From Phytobacter diazotrophicus (GTDB taxonomy: Bacteria > Pseudomonadota > Gammaproteobacteria > Enterobacterales > Enterobacteriaceae), in assembly GCA_004346725.1 (NCBI GenBank), contig SMDE01000001.1, positions 186,001 through 250,000 on the forward strand: a DNA stretch of 64,000 bases. The letters run 5' to 3'. The notes below the pieces were generated by a model. It did no database searches. It was not told the DNA's origin and was given only the letters and a program-made list of their open reading frames with translations. Both the position numbers and the translations under genes were made by a program. This document shows positions 9,954 to 19,921 of the stretch, one piece after another; position 1 is the first letter of the stretch; each line of letters opens with the position of its first letter.

Positions 9954-10424
9954 ATGGCAACACGATTCTGGCCGGGTATCGCGCTTTTAGCGCTATTGCA
10001 AAGCGGGTGTGTGGCATACACCCAGTCTCAACCCGCACTGGAAGGCCGCCTGGTGGATAGCAGCGGAAAACCTCTACCTGCGGCCACTATTACGCTGAAA
10101 AGCTATCGTCCAGGGGCCAGCACCGTAACCGATAGCAAGGGCTTCTTCGCTTTTGCAGGCGAGCATGAATGGTCGTTCTTTTTACCCGTTGGGCCAATCG
10201 ACAAGATTAACCTTTCCCGCTTGCTTATCAGTGCGCAGGGGCAGCAATACGATGTGTTGCTCTCATACGGGCTGAGTGGACCTTACGGCTCGGGTCCGTC
10301 GGAAGTGGGTGTACTGTGTACGCTACCTGAAACGCAACTGCCAACGGATAAAGAGGGCACAACGCCGGATATCTGCCAGCGGGTGCCGTATAAAGAAATA
10401 CAGGCATCCCGCACGGCTGAGTGA
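9954..10424 (+). CDS. Carboxypeptidase-regulatory-like putative lipoprotein
   Basis: The ATG at 9954 is chosen because AAGGAG sits at 9942-9947; an in-frame extension upstream to 9861 lacks support. The 156-residue product starts with a short basic-hydrophobic segment ending LLQSGC, an imperfect lipobox, so it is probably a lipoprotein. A carboxypeptidase-regulatory-like beta-sandwich follows (LEGRLVDSSGKPLPAATITLKS, then TVTDSKGFFAF). It occupies the place of yqhH in E. coli but is not an Lpp paralogue. It is divergent from the DUF3828 gene. Function is unknown; a structural or carbohydrate-binding envelope role is inference. Confidence 0.68.
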   Translation: MATRFWPGIALLALLQSGCVAYTQSQPALEGRLVDSSGKPLPAATITLKSYRPGASTVTDSKGFFAFAGEHEWSFFLPVGPIDKINLSRLLISAQGQQYDVLLSYGLSGPYGSGPSEVGVLCTLPETQLPTDKEGTTPDICQRVPYKEIQASRTAE

Positions 10425-10470
10425 GTCGGTGGAAATCAGCCCGGCACTCAGGCCGGGCTAAAAGGACTAA

Positions 10471-11925
10471 TTAGTACAGCCCCAGCATTTTCCACCAGAC
10501 AAGGCCGATGGTCATAAACACAGCCTGGTTGAACAGGCTAATCAAGAACCCTGTTCGCCACCAGGTGCCTGTTGGCACGTAACCGGCGCCAAACAGAATC
10601 GGACCGCGTGCGTGGGTGTACTGCGTCAGTGAGCAATAGAGGCTACTGGTAAACGCCAGCATCAGCGCCATTGGCGCGGCGGGAATATTCAGGTGAATAC
10701 CCACGCCGAGGAAGACGGCGTACAGTGCGGCGATTTGCGCATTACCGCTGGCGAAAAAGTAGTGGGTATAGAAATAGGCGGCATTCAGCAGCAACAGTAC
10801 AATCACCCAACTGGTGCCGCCCATTGCGTTTCCGATGCTTTCACCAATCACGCCGCCAAACCAGGTGGTGAAGCCCAGTTTTTTCAACTGGTTCGCCATC
10901 ATCAGCAGCGCCGCAAACCAGATCAGCGTATCCCAGGCCCCTTTCTCGCTTTTCACATCTTCCCAGCTCAGTACTCCGGAAAGTAACAGTACCGACAGGC
11001 CAACAAAAGATGCGGTTGTCGGGTCCACCCCCAGCGCATCGCCGAAGATCCACAGTATTAGCAGAAGCAGGACGGTGCCGAGCATCAGCCATTCGCCGCG
11101 GCTCATTTTCCCCATCAATGCCAGCTCACGCTGCGCCAGGACGGGGGCATCCGGGGTATGTTTGATTTCGGGACGCGTTATCCAGTAAACCAGCACCGGC
11201 ACGATAAGCAAGGAGACAACGCAGGGGGCCAGCGCGGCGATAAACCAGCCGCCCCAGGTCAGCGTGACGCCTGCGTTTGCCGCCAGCTTCACCGCCAGCA
11301 GGTTACCGGTATAGCCGGTCATAAACAGTGCGGCGGTGACATCGTTAACGTTGCCGATACAGGTAATAAGAAAGGTACCGATTTTGCTACGCGATTCATC
11401 TTCCGGACGAGAGTCAAAGCTGCGGGCCAGTGAGTCGGCAATCGGGTAGATGACCCCACCGCAGCGTGCGGTATTACTTGGCATGGCGGGGGAGAGGATC
11501 AGATCGGCAAACGCCAGACCATATGCCAGCCCAAGCGTGCGCTTACCGAGCAGGCGGATCATTTGTAGTGCGATGCGTCGACCAAGCCCGGTTTTGATAA
11601 AACCACGGGCGATCATAAAGGCGACGACGATAAGCCAGATAAGTGAACTGTTCAGCTCGCTTAATGCCGTGAGGATAGCGCCATTAGCGGTTTTATCGCC
11701 CGCGGCGTAGGTGAGGGCGAACACGGTAATACCGATGATGCCGACAGCGCCAATAGGCAGCACTTTCGCGACGATCGAGGCAATGGTTGCGACAAAGACA
11801 ATAGCTGAATGCCAGGCCTGGGCGCTGAGTCCTTCCGGAGGGGCTATTTGCCAGAGGCCGGTGGCGATAGCAACGATAATAATTAAAGGGAGCCATCGGA
11901 CTCCTGACGTGGTTTTTTCGGCCAT
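10471..11925 (-). CDS. DASS-family dicarboxylate/anion transporter
   Basis: The start at 11925 (MAEKTTSG) is preferred because an AGGGATGA ribosome-like site precedes it; the frame can be read from 11976. The 484-residue product is a polytopic membrane protein of the divalent anion:sodium symporter family, similar in layout to YbhI, TtdT and CitT. It has the family signature SPAMPSNTARCGGVIYP near residues 140-156 and a second conserved SGNAQ region near residue 390. Substrates in the family include succinate, tartrate, citrate and malate; which one applies cannot be told. It stands alone between the lipoprotein gene and dkgA, and is absent here in E. coli. Confidence 0.85.
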   Translation of the reverse strand: MAEKTTSGVRWLPLIIIVAIATGLWQIAPPEGLSAQAWHSAIVFVATIASIVAKVLPIGAVGIIGITVFALTYAAGDKTANGAILTALSELNSSLIWLIVVAFMIARGFIKTGLGRRIALQMIRLLGKRTLGLAYGLAFADLILSPAMPSNTARCGGVIYPIADSLARSFDSRPEDESRSKIGTFLITCIGNVNDVTAALFMTGYTGNLLAVKLAANAGVTLTWGGWFIAALAPCVVSLLIVPVLVYWITRPEIKHTPDAPVLAQRELALMGKMSRGEWLMLGTVLLLLILWIFGDALGVDPTTASFVGLSVLLLSGVLSWEDVKSEKGAWDTLIWFAALLMMANQLKKLGFTTWFGGVIGESIGNAMGGTSWVIVLLLLNAAYFYTHYFFASGNAQIAALYAVFLGVGIHLNIPAAPMALMLAFTSSLYCSLTQYTHARGPILFGAGYVPTGTWWRTGFLISLFNQAVFMTIGLVWWKMLGLY

Positions 11926-12081
11926 AAAGTCATCCCTATTCATGGTGTAAATAAAACATCGCGAATAAATAATCATTACAAGTGATTATGTGGTTTCAGC
12001 ATAAATTATGCTGCGCTACAAATGTGAACAAATACACAATAAGAATAGGGTTAAATTGTTTCCTGATGTTTCTGATTTCAG

Positions 12082-12111
12082 AGAAAAAAAAGCCCGGCAT
12101 GGACGCCGGGC
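12082..12111 (-). terminator. Intrinsic terminator of the yqhD-dkgA operon
   Basis: Arms GCCCGGC (12092-12098) and GCCGGGC (12105-12111) are followed on the minus strand by a run of eight T, 20 bases after the dkgA stop. Confidence 0.9.
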
Positions 12112-12130
12112 GGGTGGAGAGTAAAAGGCA

Positions 12131-12958
12131 TTAGCCGCCGAACTGATCCGGGTCAGGGCCAAGACGTTTACCCTGATCGAGTTTAGCGATCTCGGCCAGC
12201 TCGTCTTTATCGAGACGGAAATCCCAGACGTCAAAGTTTTCGGCAATGCGCGCCGGAGTGACGGATTTCGGGATCACAACCAGACCGCAGTCCAGATGCC
12301 AGCGAATCACAATCTGTGCGGGGGTCTTGCCGTATTTATCCGCCAGCTCGCGGATAATTTTCTGGTCAAATACCCCTTCGCCGCCCTGTGCCAGTGGGCT
12401 CCAGGATTCGGTCTGGATTTTGTGCGTGGCGTTCCAGGCATGCAACTGGCGCTGCTGCAAAAGAGGGTGCAGTTCAATCTGGTTGATAACCGGGGTCACG
12501 TTCGTCTCATCAATTAGCTTTTGCAGATGATGAATCTGGAAATTACATACCCCAATGCTCTTCACCAGCCCCTGTTCCTGGAGTTTGATCATTCCTTTCC
12601 AGGCCTCAACATAGTGATCGATAGCCGGAACCGGCCAGTGCATCAGGTAGAGATCAACATAATCGAGCTGCAGTTTATCGAGGCTTTCTTGCAATGCTTC
12701 CTGTGGGCGTTTCTGATCGTCATTCCACAGTTTTGTGGTAATAAACAGGTCTTCACGCGCAACGCCTGCACTTTTTAATGCCGTGCCGACGCCATCTTCA
12801 TTTTTATACGCGGCAGCGGTATCAATAGAGCGATAGCCCACTTCCAGCGCCTTGTGAATGGCGGAAACCACTTCCTCATTGCCCGCTTTCCACACGCCAA
12901 GACCCAGCTGCGGCATCAGGTTGCCGTCCGAAAGCTTAATCACGGTTGGATGTGTCAT
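12131..12958 (-). CDS. dkgA: 2,5-diketo-D-gluconic acid / methylglyoxal reductase A
   Basis: 275 residues from the ATG at 12958, which gives exactly the E. coli DkgA length; a 25-residue upstream extension is rejected because AGGAGG lies just before this ATG. It is an NADPH-dependent aldo-keto reductase with the TIM-barrel motifs GYRSIDTAAAYKNE (catalytic Asp and Tyr), the LYLMHWPVPA strand carrying the active-site His, and IPKSVTPARI (NADPH). It reduces 2,5-diketogluconate, methylglyoxal and other aldehydes. It is the second gene of the yqhD-dkgA operon, controlled by YqhC. Confidence 0.97.
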   Translation of the reverse strand: MTHPTVIKLSDGNLMPQLGLGVWKAGNEEVVSAIHKALEVGYRSIDTAAAYKNEDGVGTALKSAGVAREDLFITTKLWNDDQKRPQEALQESLDKLQLDYVDLYLMHWPVPAIDHYVEAWKGMIKLQEQGLVKSIGVCNFQIHHLQKLIDETNVTPVINQIELHPLLQQRQLHAWNATHKIQTESWSPLAQGGEGVFDQKIIRELADKYGKTPAQIVIRWHLDCGLVVIPKSVTPARIAENFDVWDFRLDKDELAEIAKLDQGKRLGPDPDQFGG

Positions 12959-13059
12959 GCATTCCTCCTGTATGAGCTTACCGGGACAAGTCCCGGTAAG
13001 GTTGTGTGCATTAAGTCTGGACGAAAAGTCCAAAAACGAAAGGCAGCGGAGTAAAAAGC

Positions 13060-14223
13060 TTAGCGTGCCGCTTCGTAAATGCGACGGCTGACTTCAAGAG
13101 TAATATCCTGATGTTCACCGAGTTTTGTCATGCCATGTTCTTCCAGTTTTGCCAGCAATGCAGGGATAGAACTGCCGTCCAGACCGTAACCGGACAGACG
13201 CGTCGGCACACCCATCTGCTCAAAGAAACCACGGGTTGCTTCGATAGCGGCATCGATACGACTGTCTTCAGAACCTTCCGTGATATTCCAGACACGTTCT
13301 GCATATTGCAGCAGTTTGGCGCGCTTGGTGTCGCGTTTCTCATTCCACAGGGCAGGGAGCACTATCGCCAGCGTCTGGGCATGATCAAGACCGTGCATTG
13401 CCGTCAGCTCATGGCCGAGCATATGGGTTGCCCAGTCTTGCGGCACACCCGCACCAATCAGGCCGTTTAGCGCCTGGGTGGCCGCCCACATGACGTTGGC
13501 GCGGACATCATAGTTTTCCGGTTCTTTCAGCGCCTTCGGACCTTCTTCAATCAGCGTCAACAGAATGCCTTCAGCGAAACGATCCTGGATTTTGCCGTTT
13601 ACCGGGTACGTGACATATTGCTCGACGGTATGCACGAAGGCGTCCACAACACCGTTAGCGACCTGACGCGGCGGCAGAGTGTAGGTGTAAACCGGATCCA
13701 GCACGGCAAAAATCGGCTGAACGTGTTCAGACATAAACGCTTGTTTATCGCCAGTGGTTTTACGGGAGATAACCGCGCCTTTGTTGGATTCGGAGCCGGT
13801 TGCCGGCAGCGTCAGCACGGAACCCATCGGGATTGCGCTGGTGATTTTGCTGCCGTAGGTTTGCAGAATTTCCCACGGATCTACGCCTTCTGCGTAATGC
13901 GCCGCTGCAGCGATGAATTTGGTGCCATCCAGCACTGAGCCGCCGCCGACCGCCAGCAGGAAGGTAATTTTTTCATCCTGCGCGATTTTGACGGCTTTCA
14001 TCAGCGTTTCGTAAGATGGATTGGGTTCGATACCGCTGAATTCCCGCACATCCAGACCTTCCAGCGCGCTATACACCTGATCCAGCACACCGTTTTTCTT
14101 CACGCTACCGCCACCGTAGGTAATCAGGACGCGAGCGTCTGCCGGGATTTGTTCACGCAAATCGGCAATTGCGCCTTTACCAAACAGGATGCGGGTAGGG
14201 GTATGGAGATTAAAGTTGTTCAT
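13060..14223 (-). CDS. yqhD: NADPH-dependent aldehyde reductase YqhD
   Basis: 387 residues, iron/zinc-type group III alcohol dehydrogenase. The cofactor loop is YGGGSVKKNG near residue 38. The metal ligands are in DAFVHTVEQY (Asp and His near 194-198) and in the HELTAMHGLDHAQT segment (His near 267 and 281). It detoxifies short-chain and lipid-peroxidation aldehydes with NADPH in the cytosol. It lies 101 bases upstream of dkgA on the same strand and divergent from the activator gene yqhC, as in E. coli. Confidence 0.97.
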   Translation of the reverse strand: MNNFNLHTPTRILFGKGAIADLREQIPADARVLITYGGGSVKKNGVLDQVYSALEGLDVREFSGIEPNPSYETLMKAVKIAQDEKITFLLAVGGGSVLDGTKFIAAAAHYAEGVDPWEILQTYGSKITSAIPMGSVLTLPATGSESNKGAVISRKTTGDKQAFMSEHVQPIFAVLDPVYTYTLPPRQVANGVVDAFVHTVEQYVTYPVNGKIQDRFAEGILLTLIEEGPKALKEPENYDVRANVMWAATQALNGLIGAGVPQDWATHMLGHELTAMHGLDHAQTLAIVLPALWNEKRDTKRAKLLQYAERVWNITEGSEDSRIDAAIEATRGFFEQMGVPTRLSGYGLDGSSIPALLAKLEEHGMTKLGEHQDITLEVSRRIYEAAR

Positions 14224-14416
14224 TGCTCGTTCCCTTTATGTGGGTGATAGATGAGCAGGCAGTATGCTGCCCGATGGCAATAATTGTGGCCGTGGTGGGC
14301 TTACCTCTCAATGCACATTTCTGCCGATGTCTTGCCTGTTTCTCCAGCTTGCTGGAGAAACCGCACAAAAGATTGCACACTGTAGCGGTCGAAAAACAGT
14401 GAAGGAGCGGCGAGCC

Positions 14417-15316
14417 ATGAACCGTGACGAGATTTGCCAGGCGCTAACGCATAAAGTAAAACTACTGAAAAATAATGAAAACTATCTCAGTACGCTGCTT
14501 CCGGATATCCGTTTACTTTATGGTACTGAACCGGGAACCCGCACGCCGGTAATGTATCAACCGGGGATCGTTTTTCTCTTCTCCGGCCATAAGATTGGTT
14601 ATATCAACGAACGTGTATTTCGCTATGATACCAATGAATATTTACTGCTTACCGTACCCTTACCCTTTGAGTGTGAGACCTATGCAACGCCGGAGGTTCC
14701 GTTGGCGGGGTTACGCCTTAACGTCGACATTCTGCAGCTACAGGAACTGCTGATGGATATTGGCGAAGATGAATCTTTCCAGCCTGCGATGGCGGCAAGC
14801 GGCATCAACTCTGCCACCCTGTCCGAAGAGATCCTGTGTGCGGCGGAGCGTTTACTCGACGTGATGGAACGCCCGCTGGATGCCCGTATTCTGGGAAAAC
14901 AGATCATTCGCGAGCTGCTCTATCACGTGCTCACTGGACCGCGTGGCGGCGCACTGCTGGCGCTGGTTAGCCGCCAGACCCATTTCAGCTTAATCAGCCG
15001 GGTGCTGAAACGCATTGAGAGCCAATACACGGAAAACCTGAGCGTCGACGAACTGGCGGCGGAAGCCAATATGAGCGTCTCTGCGTTTCACCATAACTTT
15101 AAGTCGGTGACCAGCACCTCGCCGTTGCAGTACCTTAAAAGCTACCGCCTGCACAAAGCGCGAATGATGATGATCCATGATGGTATGAAAGCCAGTGCTG
15201 CGGCCATTCGTGTGGGGTATGAGAGCCCGTCGCAATTCAGCCGCGAGTTTAAACGCTATTTTGGCGTCACGCCGGGGGAAGATGCTGCGAGAATTCGCAT
15301 GATGCAAGCGGGATGA
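14417..15316 (+). CDS. yqhC: YqhC, AraC-family activator of yqhD-dkgA
   Basis: The start ATG at 14417 (MNRDEIC) has GAAGGAG at 14401-14407; the frame is open further upstream but without a site. The 299-residue product has an N-terminal AraC-type N domain (residues about 20-170) and a C-terminal AraC helix-turn-helix pair ([37 protein letters not shown]). In E. coli YqhC senses reactive aldehydes and induces yqhD and dkgA. The divergent arrangement with yqhD, sharing a 193-base control region, supports the same role. Confidence 0.94.
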   Translation: MNRDEICQALTHKVKLLKNNENYLSTLLPDIRLLYGTEPGTRTPVMYQPGIVFLFSGHKIGYINERVFRYDTNEYLLLTVPLPFECETYATPEVPLAGLRLNVDILQLQELLMDIGEDESFQPAMAASGINSATLSEEILCAAERLLDVMERPLDARILGKQIIRELLYHVLTGPRGGALLALVSRQTHFSLISRVLKRIESQYTENLSVDELAAEANMSVSAFHHNFKSVTSTSPLQYLKSYRLHKARMMMIHDGMKASAAAIRVGYESPSQFSREFKRYFGVTPGEDAARIRMMQAG

Positions 15317-15355
15317 TTTTCCTTCTCCTTTTGGGAGAAGGAAAAAGGAAAGGTA

Positions 15356-16015
15356 TCAGGCGCTGCAGTATTTTTTCTTAATCACGACGGCCAGCGTACC
15401 CACCAGCCCGGCGACCAGCAGGAAAAGCGGCAGAATCATCAGGAATGTCATCACCTGATCTTCATGGCGCTTAACGAAGGGGATCATGCTAATGGCATAG
15501 CCCAACGTGGTGATCATGCCGACCCACAGCAGGCCACTGAGCCAGTTGAAAAGCTGAAAGCGGCGGCTGGACAAGCCTGAAATCCCGGCCATGGTTGGCA
15601 ACAGAGTACGCACGAAAGCCAGGAAACGCCCGGCCAGCAGCGCCAGCAAACCGTGACGGTCAAACATGCAGGTTGCGCGCTGGTGATATTTCTCCGGCAA
15701 CTGCGCCAGCCAGCTCTTCACCACTCGCGTATTCCCCAGCCAACGTCCCTGCAGGTAGCTTAACCAGCAGCCCAGACTGGCGGCAGACGTCAGGATCAGG
15801 AGTGTCGACAGGTAGTCCATGCAACCACGCGCCACCAGTGCGCCAGCCAATAAAAGCAAACTGTCCCCAGGTAAAAACGAGGCCGGAAGCAATCCGTTTT
15901 CTAAAAAGAGTGTGGCAAACATCACGAAATAGACGACGCCAACAATATGTGGGTTCGCCAGCGCTGCAAAGTCGTGGTGCCAGAGCGCAGCGATAATGTC
16001 TTGAATTACAGCCAT
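15356..16015 (-). CDS. yghB: DedA-family inner-membrane protein YghB
   Basis: 219 residues with the DedA/VTT domain: [22 protein letters not shown] near residues 37-58, the re-entrant-helix region, and [16 protein letters not shown] near residues 131-146 with the conserved acidic/arginine elements. E. coli YghB, with its paralogue YqjA, is needed for cell division, Tat export and proton-motive-force homeostasis; the family is linked to lipid transport. It is adjacent to yqhC and metC as in E. coli. Confidence 0.96.
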   Translation of the reverse strand: MAVIQDIIAALWHHDFAALANPHIVGVVYFVMFATLFLENGLLPASFLPGDSLLLLAGALVARGCMDYLSTLLILTSAASLGCWLSYLQGRWLGNTRVVKSWLAQLPEKYHQRATCMFDRHGLLALLAGRFLAFVRTLLPTMAGISGLSSRRFQLFNWLSGLLWVGMITTLGYAISMIPFVKRHEDQVMTFLMILPLFLLVAGLVGTLAVVIKKKYCSA

Positions 16016-16146
16016 GGACTTTCCTGTGGTACCGCTTAGAGAAGGCTATTGTACCTGCTTATCGCCCGAAACACCTTGATCCCAGGCGCAATTAATACAG
16101 AGTATTCTGCTAGCGTAATCAGAATTTTCCACCAGCAGTTAACAAT

Positions 16147-17334
16147 TTAAACGATACGCTGGAAACCTGCGGCCAAATCTTCAATTAAATCATCAACATC
16201 TTCCAGACCAATATGAACGCGAATCAGAGTACCGCTAAAATCCACGCCGCCATCAGGACGAATAGCAGCGATCTGTTCCGGTTGATTCGCCAGAATTAAT
16301 GATTCATACCCACCCCATGAGTAGGCCATGCTGAACAGTGAGAAATTATCGAGATAGGCCGCCAGCTCTTCATTGTTAAGACGCTTGTTCAGAATGAAGG
16401 AAAACAGGCCGCTGCTACCGCTAAAATCGCGCTTCCAGAACTCATGACCTTTGCTCCCGGGCAGCGCTGGATGGTTAACCTGCGCGACTTGCGGGTGCGA
16501 AGCCAGCCACTTCGCGATTTTCAGACTGCTTTCATGATGCTGACGCAGACGTACGCCAAGGGTACGCAGGCCACGGCTGGTCATATACGCCGTATCCGCA
16601 TCGACCATTTGCCCCATCAGATAGGCATTCTCACGCAGTTGATCCCAACAACGGGCGTTGGAAACCGCGGTGCCGATCATCCCATCAGAGTGGCCAATCA
16701 GGTATTTGGTGGCGGCCTGAATGGAAATGTCGATATCGAATTCAAGGGCTTTAAAGAGAATGCCTGCCGCCCAGGTATTGTCGATCATAATGATCGCCTC
16801 TGGCGCCACGCTTCTGACCGCCTGCACAATTGCCGGTACGTCATGAACTTCCATGGTGATGGAGCCAGGGGATTCGAGGAACACGATTTTCGTATTGGGC
16901 TGAATCAGACGCACAATGCTTGAGCCGATCATCGGGTCAAACCAACTAGTGGTCACGCCGAGCTTGGTGAGGATCTTCGTACAAAAATCCTGGCTTGGTT
17001 CATAGGCGCTATTGGTCATTAGGATATGGTCGCCCTGTTCTACAAACGCCAGAATGGTATTTGCCACTGCCGCGGCGCCACACGGGAAAAGGGCACATCC
17101 CGCGCCGCCTTCCAGCTCACACATGGCGTCCTGTAACGAGAAATGGGTCAGCGTGCCGCGACGCCCGTAAAAAAGCTCGCCTTTTGCGCGATTACGCGTG
17201 GCCTGCTTTTTCGCTTCGACAGTGTCGAAAACCAGGGAGGAAGCCCGTTGAATGACACTATTCACCGAACCCTGCGTGTATTTCTTGCTGCGCCCCGCGT
17301 TCACCAGAGCGGTATCAATATGCTTCGCCGTCAT
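16147..17334 (-). CDS. metC: Cystathionine beta-lyase
   Basis: 395 residues. A PLP-dependent Cys/Met-metabolism enzyme that cleaves cystathionine to homocysteine, pyruvate and ammonia in methionine synthesis. The PLP-binding lysine is in [17 protein letters not shown] near residue 210. The [12 protein letters not shown] and [15 protein letters not shown] motifs are also present. It is divergent from exbB. Candidate MetJ boxes lie just upstream at 17354-17377. Confidence 0.98.
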   Translation of the reverse strand: MTAKHIDTALVNAGRSKKYTQGSVNSVIQRASSLVFDTVEAKKQATRNRAKGELFYGRRGTLTHFSLQDAMCELEGGAGCALFPCGAAAVANTILAFVEQGDHILMTNSAYEPSQDFCTKILTKLGVTTSWFDPMIGSSIVRLIQPNTKIVFLESPGSITMEVHDVPAIVQAVRSVAPEAIIMIDNTWAAGILFKALEFDIDISIQAATKYLIGHSDGMIGTAVSNARCWDQLRENAYLMGQMVDADTAYMTSRGLRTLGVRLRQHHESSLKIAKWLASHPQVAQVNHPALPGSKGHEFWKRDFSGSSGLFSFILNKRLNNEELAAYLDNFSLFSMAYSWGGYESLILANQPEQIAAIRPDGGVDFSGTLIRVHIGLEDVDDLIEDLAAGFQRIV

Positions 17335-17353
17335 GTTCGCCTAACCTGTTTTT

Positions 17354-17377
17354 ATACGTCTGGATGTCCAGACTACC
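17354..17377. promoter_or_regulatory. Candidate MetJ operator (tandem met boxes) upstream of metC
   Basis: Three consecutive 8-base boxes, ATACGTCT, GGATGTCC and AGACTACC, match the AGACGTCT met-box consensus at 7, 5 and 5 of 8 positions. They lie 20 bases upstream of the metC start. Tandem weak boxes are how MetJ sites usually look. Confidence 0.65.
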
Positions 17378-17504
17378 ATGAATGCCAGACGATGCATCGG
17401 TGCCTGTTCTGATAAAGCATAAAATTTTATGAATAGTCGGCGATGAAACTTTTTTACTGCGTGAGCGCAAGGAAAAAGCGGGAATATTGCGGCAGTATGT
17501 AAAT

Positions 17505-17523
17505 ACTAATGAGAACTACTATC
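17505..17523. promoter_or_regulatory. Candidate Fur box upstream of exbB
   Basis: The 19 bases match the Fur consensus at 13 of 19 positions by hand alignment. They lie 63 bases upstream of the exbB start. Iron control of exbBD by Fur is established in E. coli; the site itself is a by-eye match. Confidence 0.55.
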
Positions 17524-17586
17524 AATTCGACGATGTTTTGATATTATTATGCTCAGATTTTGTGATATGCGTCGTGGAGATACACA

Positions 17587-18321
17587 GTGGGTAATAATTT
17601 GATGCAGGCGGATCTTTCCGTTTGGGGTATGTATCAACATGCCGACATCGTAGTAAAAATTGTGATGATCGGGTTGATTCTGGCATCAGTGGTCACCTGG
17701 GCAATCTTCTTTAGTAAAAGTGCTGAGATGATTGCGCATAAACGCCGTCTTAAACGTGAACAGCAATTGCTGGCTGATGCCCGTTCGCTGGATCAGGCCA
17801 GTGACATCGCCTCCGCTTTCCATGCCAGAAGCCTCAGCACGCAGTTAATTAACGAAGCCCAAAATGAGCTGGAGTTGTCCGCGGGTAGCGAAGATAACGA
17901 AGGTATTAAAGAGCGCACGGGTTTCCGCCTTGAGCGTCACGTTGCCGCTACGGGCCGTCATATGGGCCGTGGCAATGGTTACCTTGCGACAATTGGCGCT
18001 ATTTCCCCGTTCGTGGGGCTGTTTGGCACCGTATGGGGCATCATGAACAGCTTCATTGGTATTGCCCAGACGCAGACCACTAACCTTGCCGTGGTTGCAC
18101 CGGGTATCGCGGAAGCGTTGCTGGCCACCGCGATCGGTCTGGTGGCGGCAATTCCTGCCGTGGTTATCTATAACATCTTCGCCCGCATGATCGGCGGTTA
18201 TAAAGCGACGCTGGGTGATGTTGCCGCACAGGTTCTGCTGTTGCAAAGCCGCGATCTGGATCTGGCTGCCAGCGTCGCAGCAAAACCCGTTCACGCCGCC
18301 CAGAAACTACGAGTAGGTTGA
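17587..18321 (+). CDS. exbB: ExbB, TonB-system proton channel subunit
   Basis: 244 residues from a GTG start (MGNNLMQADLSVWGMYQHAD), identical in start codon and opening to E. coli ExbB. It has three transmembrane helices: about residues 16-39, 128-155 and 162-194. It forms the pentameric channel with ExbD that harvests proton-motive force for TonB-dependent import. Six bases separate it from exbD. It is upstream of, but distant from, the IutA-like receptor in this window, which it would energise. Confidence 0.98.
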   Translation: MGNNLMQADLSVWGMYQHADIVVKIVMIGLILASVVTWAIFFSKSAEMIAHKRRLKREQQLLADARSLDQASDIASAFHARSLSTQLINEAQNELELSAGSEDNEGIKERTGFRLERHVAATGRHMGRGNGYLATIGAISPFVGLFGTVWGIMNSFIGIAQTQTTNLAVVAPGIAEALLATAIGLVAAIPAVVIYNIFARMIGGYKATLGDVAAQVLLLQSRDLDLAASVAAKPVHAAQKLRVG

Positions 18322-18327
18322 TGCCCC

Positions 18328-18753
18328 ATGGCAATGCGTCTTAACGAAAACCTCGACGATAACGGCGAAATGCACGAAATCAACGTAACGCCGTTTATCG
18401 ACGTTATGCTGGTTCTGCTGATTATCTTCATGGTGGCTGCGCCGCTTGCAACGGTAGATGTGAAAGTTAATCTGCCGGCTTCCACCAGTCAGCCGCAGCC
18501 GCGTCCGGAAAAACCCATTTACCTGTCCGTCAAAGCGGATAACAGCATGTTCATTGGTAACGATCCGGTGACTGACAAAACGATGGTGACTCAGCTTGAT
18601 GCCCTCACCGAAGGGAAGAAAGACACGACGGTCTTCTTCCGTGCGGATAAGACTGTTGATTACGAAACCATCATGAAGGTGATGGATACTCTGCATCGCG
18701 CGGGCTATCTCAAAATTGGCCTGGTCGGTGAAGAGGTTGCAGCCGCGAAGTAA
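18328..18753 (+). CDS. exbD: ExbD, TonB-system accessory protein
   Basis: 141 residues with one N-terminal transmembrane helix (residues about 22-43) containing the essential aspartate in NVTPFIDVMLVLLIIFMV (Asp25 in E. coli), followed by a periplasmic domain. It partners ExbB and TonB. It is the second and last gene of the operon, followed by a strong terminator. Confidence 0.98.
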   Translation: MAMRLNENLDDNGEMHEINVTPFIDVMLVLLIIFMVAAPLATVDVKVNLPASTSQPQPRPEKPIYLSVKADNSMFIGNDPVTDKTMVTQLDALTEGKKDTTVFFRADKTVDYETIMKVMDTLHRAGYLKIGLVGEEVAAAK

Positions 18754-18771
18754 CCTTCGCGTTTGCTTATT

Positions 18772-18803
18772 AAGGCTGGCCTGCGGGTCGGCCTTTTTGT
18801 TTT
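18772..18803 (+). terminator. Terminator of exbBD
   Basis: Arms AAGGCTGGCC (18772-18781) and GGTCGGCCTT (18786-18795) form a 10-bp stem with two G-T pairs and a TGCG loop, followed by a T-rich tail. Confidence 0.9.
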
Positions 18804-18947
18804 CAGGGCTCCGCTCAGCCGACGATATAACACCTTATTTTAAGGGATGTTAATGTAACAATGCATAAGCCAATAAAAACAGGGGTTATTCAGGAAATAG
18901 CCAAACGGGGTGAATAATTATTGGTAATAGGGGGAGGGATTATAAGG

Positions 18948-19418
18948 TTATTTCAGTGCTTGCGCAGGCTCTGACGTGAGGGGCGTTGCAGCGTCTTCTG
19001 ACGCAGTTTTTTCCTCAGGCGCAACGGTCGTCACAACCGCGGTACGGTATTCTTCATCGGCAAGCTTACGGCTGATGCGCAGGGTTGCGGTCTCTCTGGC
19101 AAGGATATGCTGGTAATTGGCTTCCAGCCTGGCCATTATTTTTTCCAGCAGTTCAGGGCGCTCCTCCACGATAGCGTTGATTGTCGCACCATAGATCTCT
19201 TCTTTTACCTGAAAGGCATAGATTTCCCGGCGATTTTGCCACTTTAGTCGTACAAGGGCCGCAGGGATAGAGATGAGCTCATGGGCAATGCGCTGTATGG
19301 TGGCGTTCTTACTCTGAATCAGTGCATCAATATTTTGCTTTAAGATAAATTCGTCGCTGGGTTGATTGTCTAAAGTCAAATAAACGTCGTTATTATCTAT
19401 TTTCTCCACGTCATTCAT
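18948..19418 (-). CDS. Unrecognised protein of a two-gene accessory operon
   Basis: 156 residues, no signal peptide or membrane segment visible. The middle (residues about 60-125) is charged and probably helical (RLKWQNRREIYAFQVKEE; IMARLEANYQHILARE). The last 30 residues are a low-complexity Ala/Thr/Glu tail. It overlaps the end of the upstream gene by eight bases, so the two are probably translationally coupled. I do not recognise a family. It begins the accessory block between exbD and gpr, where E. coli has other genes. Confidence 0.6.
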   Translation of the reverse strand: MNDVEKIDNNDVYLTLDNQPSDEFILKQNIDALIQSKNATIQRIAHELISIPAALVRLKWQNRREIYAFQVKEEIYGATINAIVEERPELLEKIMARLEANYQHILARETATLRISRKLADEEYRTAVVTTVAPEEKTASEDAATPLTSEPAQALK

Positions 19419-19815
19419 CCCCTAGCTTATAAAACAAAGGCGTATCTTTTTCGCGGGTAATGAGATTAAGCCAAATTTCATTTCCTGCTTCATTAATTTG
19501 TTTGGTCTTTTCGGAAATTATTTGGCTTAATGTCTGGGCATCAATCTCGCCTTCGGCTTGCAAATCGTTCAGCAGGCGGGCAAAAGTTTCGATTTTTACC
19601 ACACGATATAATCGATCTTTTATATGACGATCGCGCTCCTCAAGCAACATATTCCGCGACTGACCGGTACGATTGGCATTCGCTAATATATCGCTGGCGT
19701 AATCAGAGAGCGTTCTTTTTCCCTGAGTTAAATTAGTGTCTTTTTCTGCTTCTCCCGGTTCTGTTTCCGTAACAGAAATGTGAAATCGAGCCGGGACAAG
19801 ATTCTCGGGGAGCAT
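19411..19815 (-). CDS. Unrecognised helical protein, first gene of accessory operon
   Basis: 134 residues, soluble, rich in charged residues, with a predicted helical region (residues about 35-120, for example NMLLEERDRHIKDRLYRVVKIETFARLLNDL). No known motif is seen. It is coupled to the downstream 156-residue gene and divergent, with 106 bases between starts, from a membrane-anchored protein at 19922. Its function is unknown; co-localisation suggests the three work together, but this is inference. Confidence 0.58.
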   Translation of the reverse strand: MLPENLVPARFHISVTETEPGEAEKDTNLTQGKRTLSDYASDILANANRTGQSRNMLLEERDRHIKDRLYRVVKIETFARLLNDLQAEGEIDAQTLSQIISEKTKQINEAGNEIWLNLITREKDTPLFYKLGDE

Positions 19816-19921
19816 TTCTAATATCCTTTAATATCAATAAGGTAGGAGAAGTTCAGGCGTGAGGTTCGTTGACAATATCATGGCGCACTTTTAAAATCAA
19901 AAAAAATGGAGCCTGCATCAT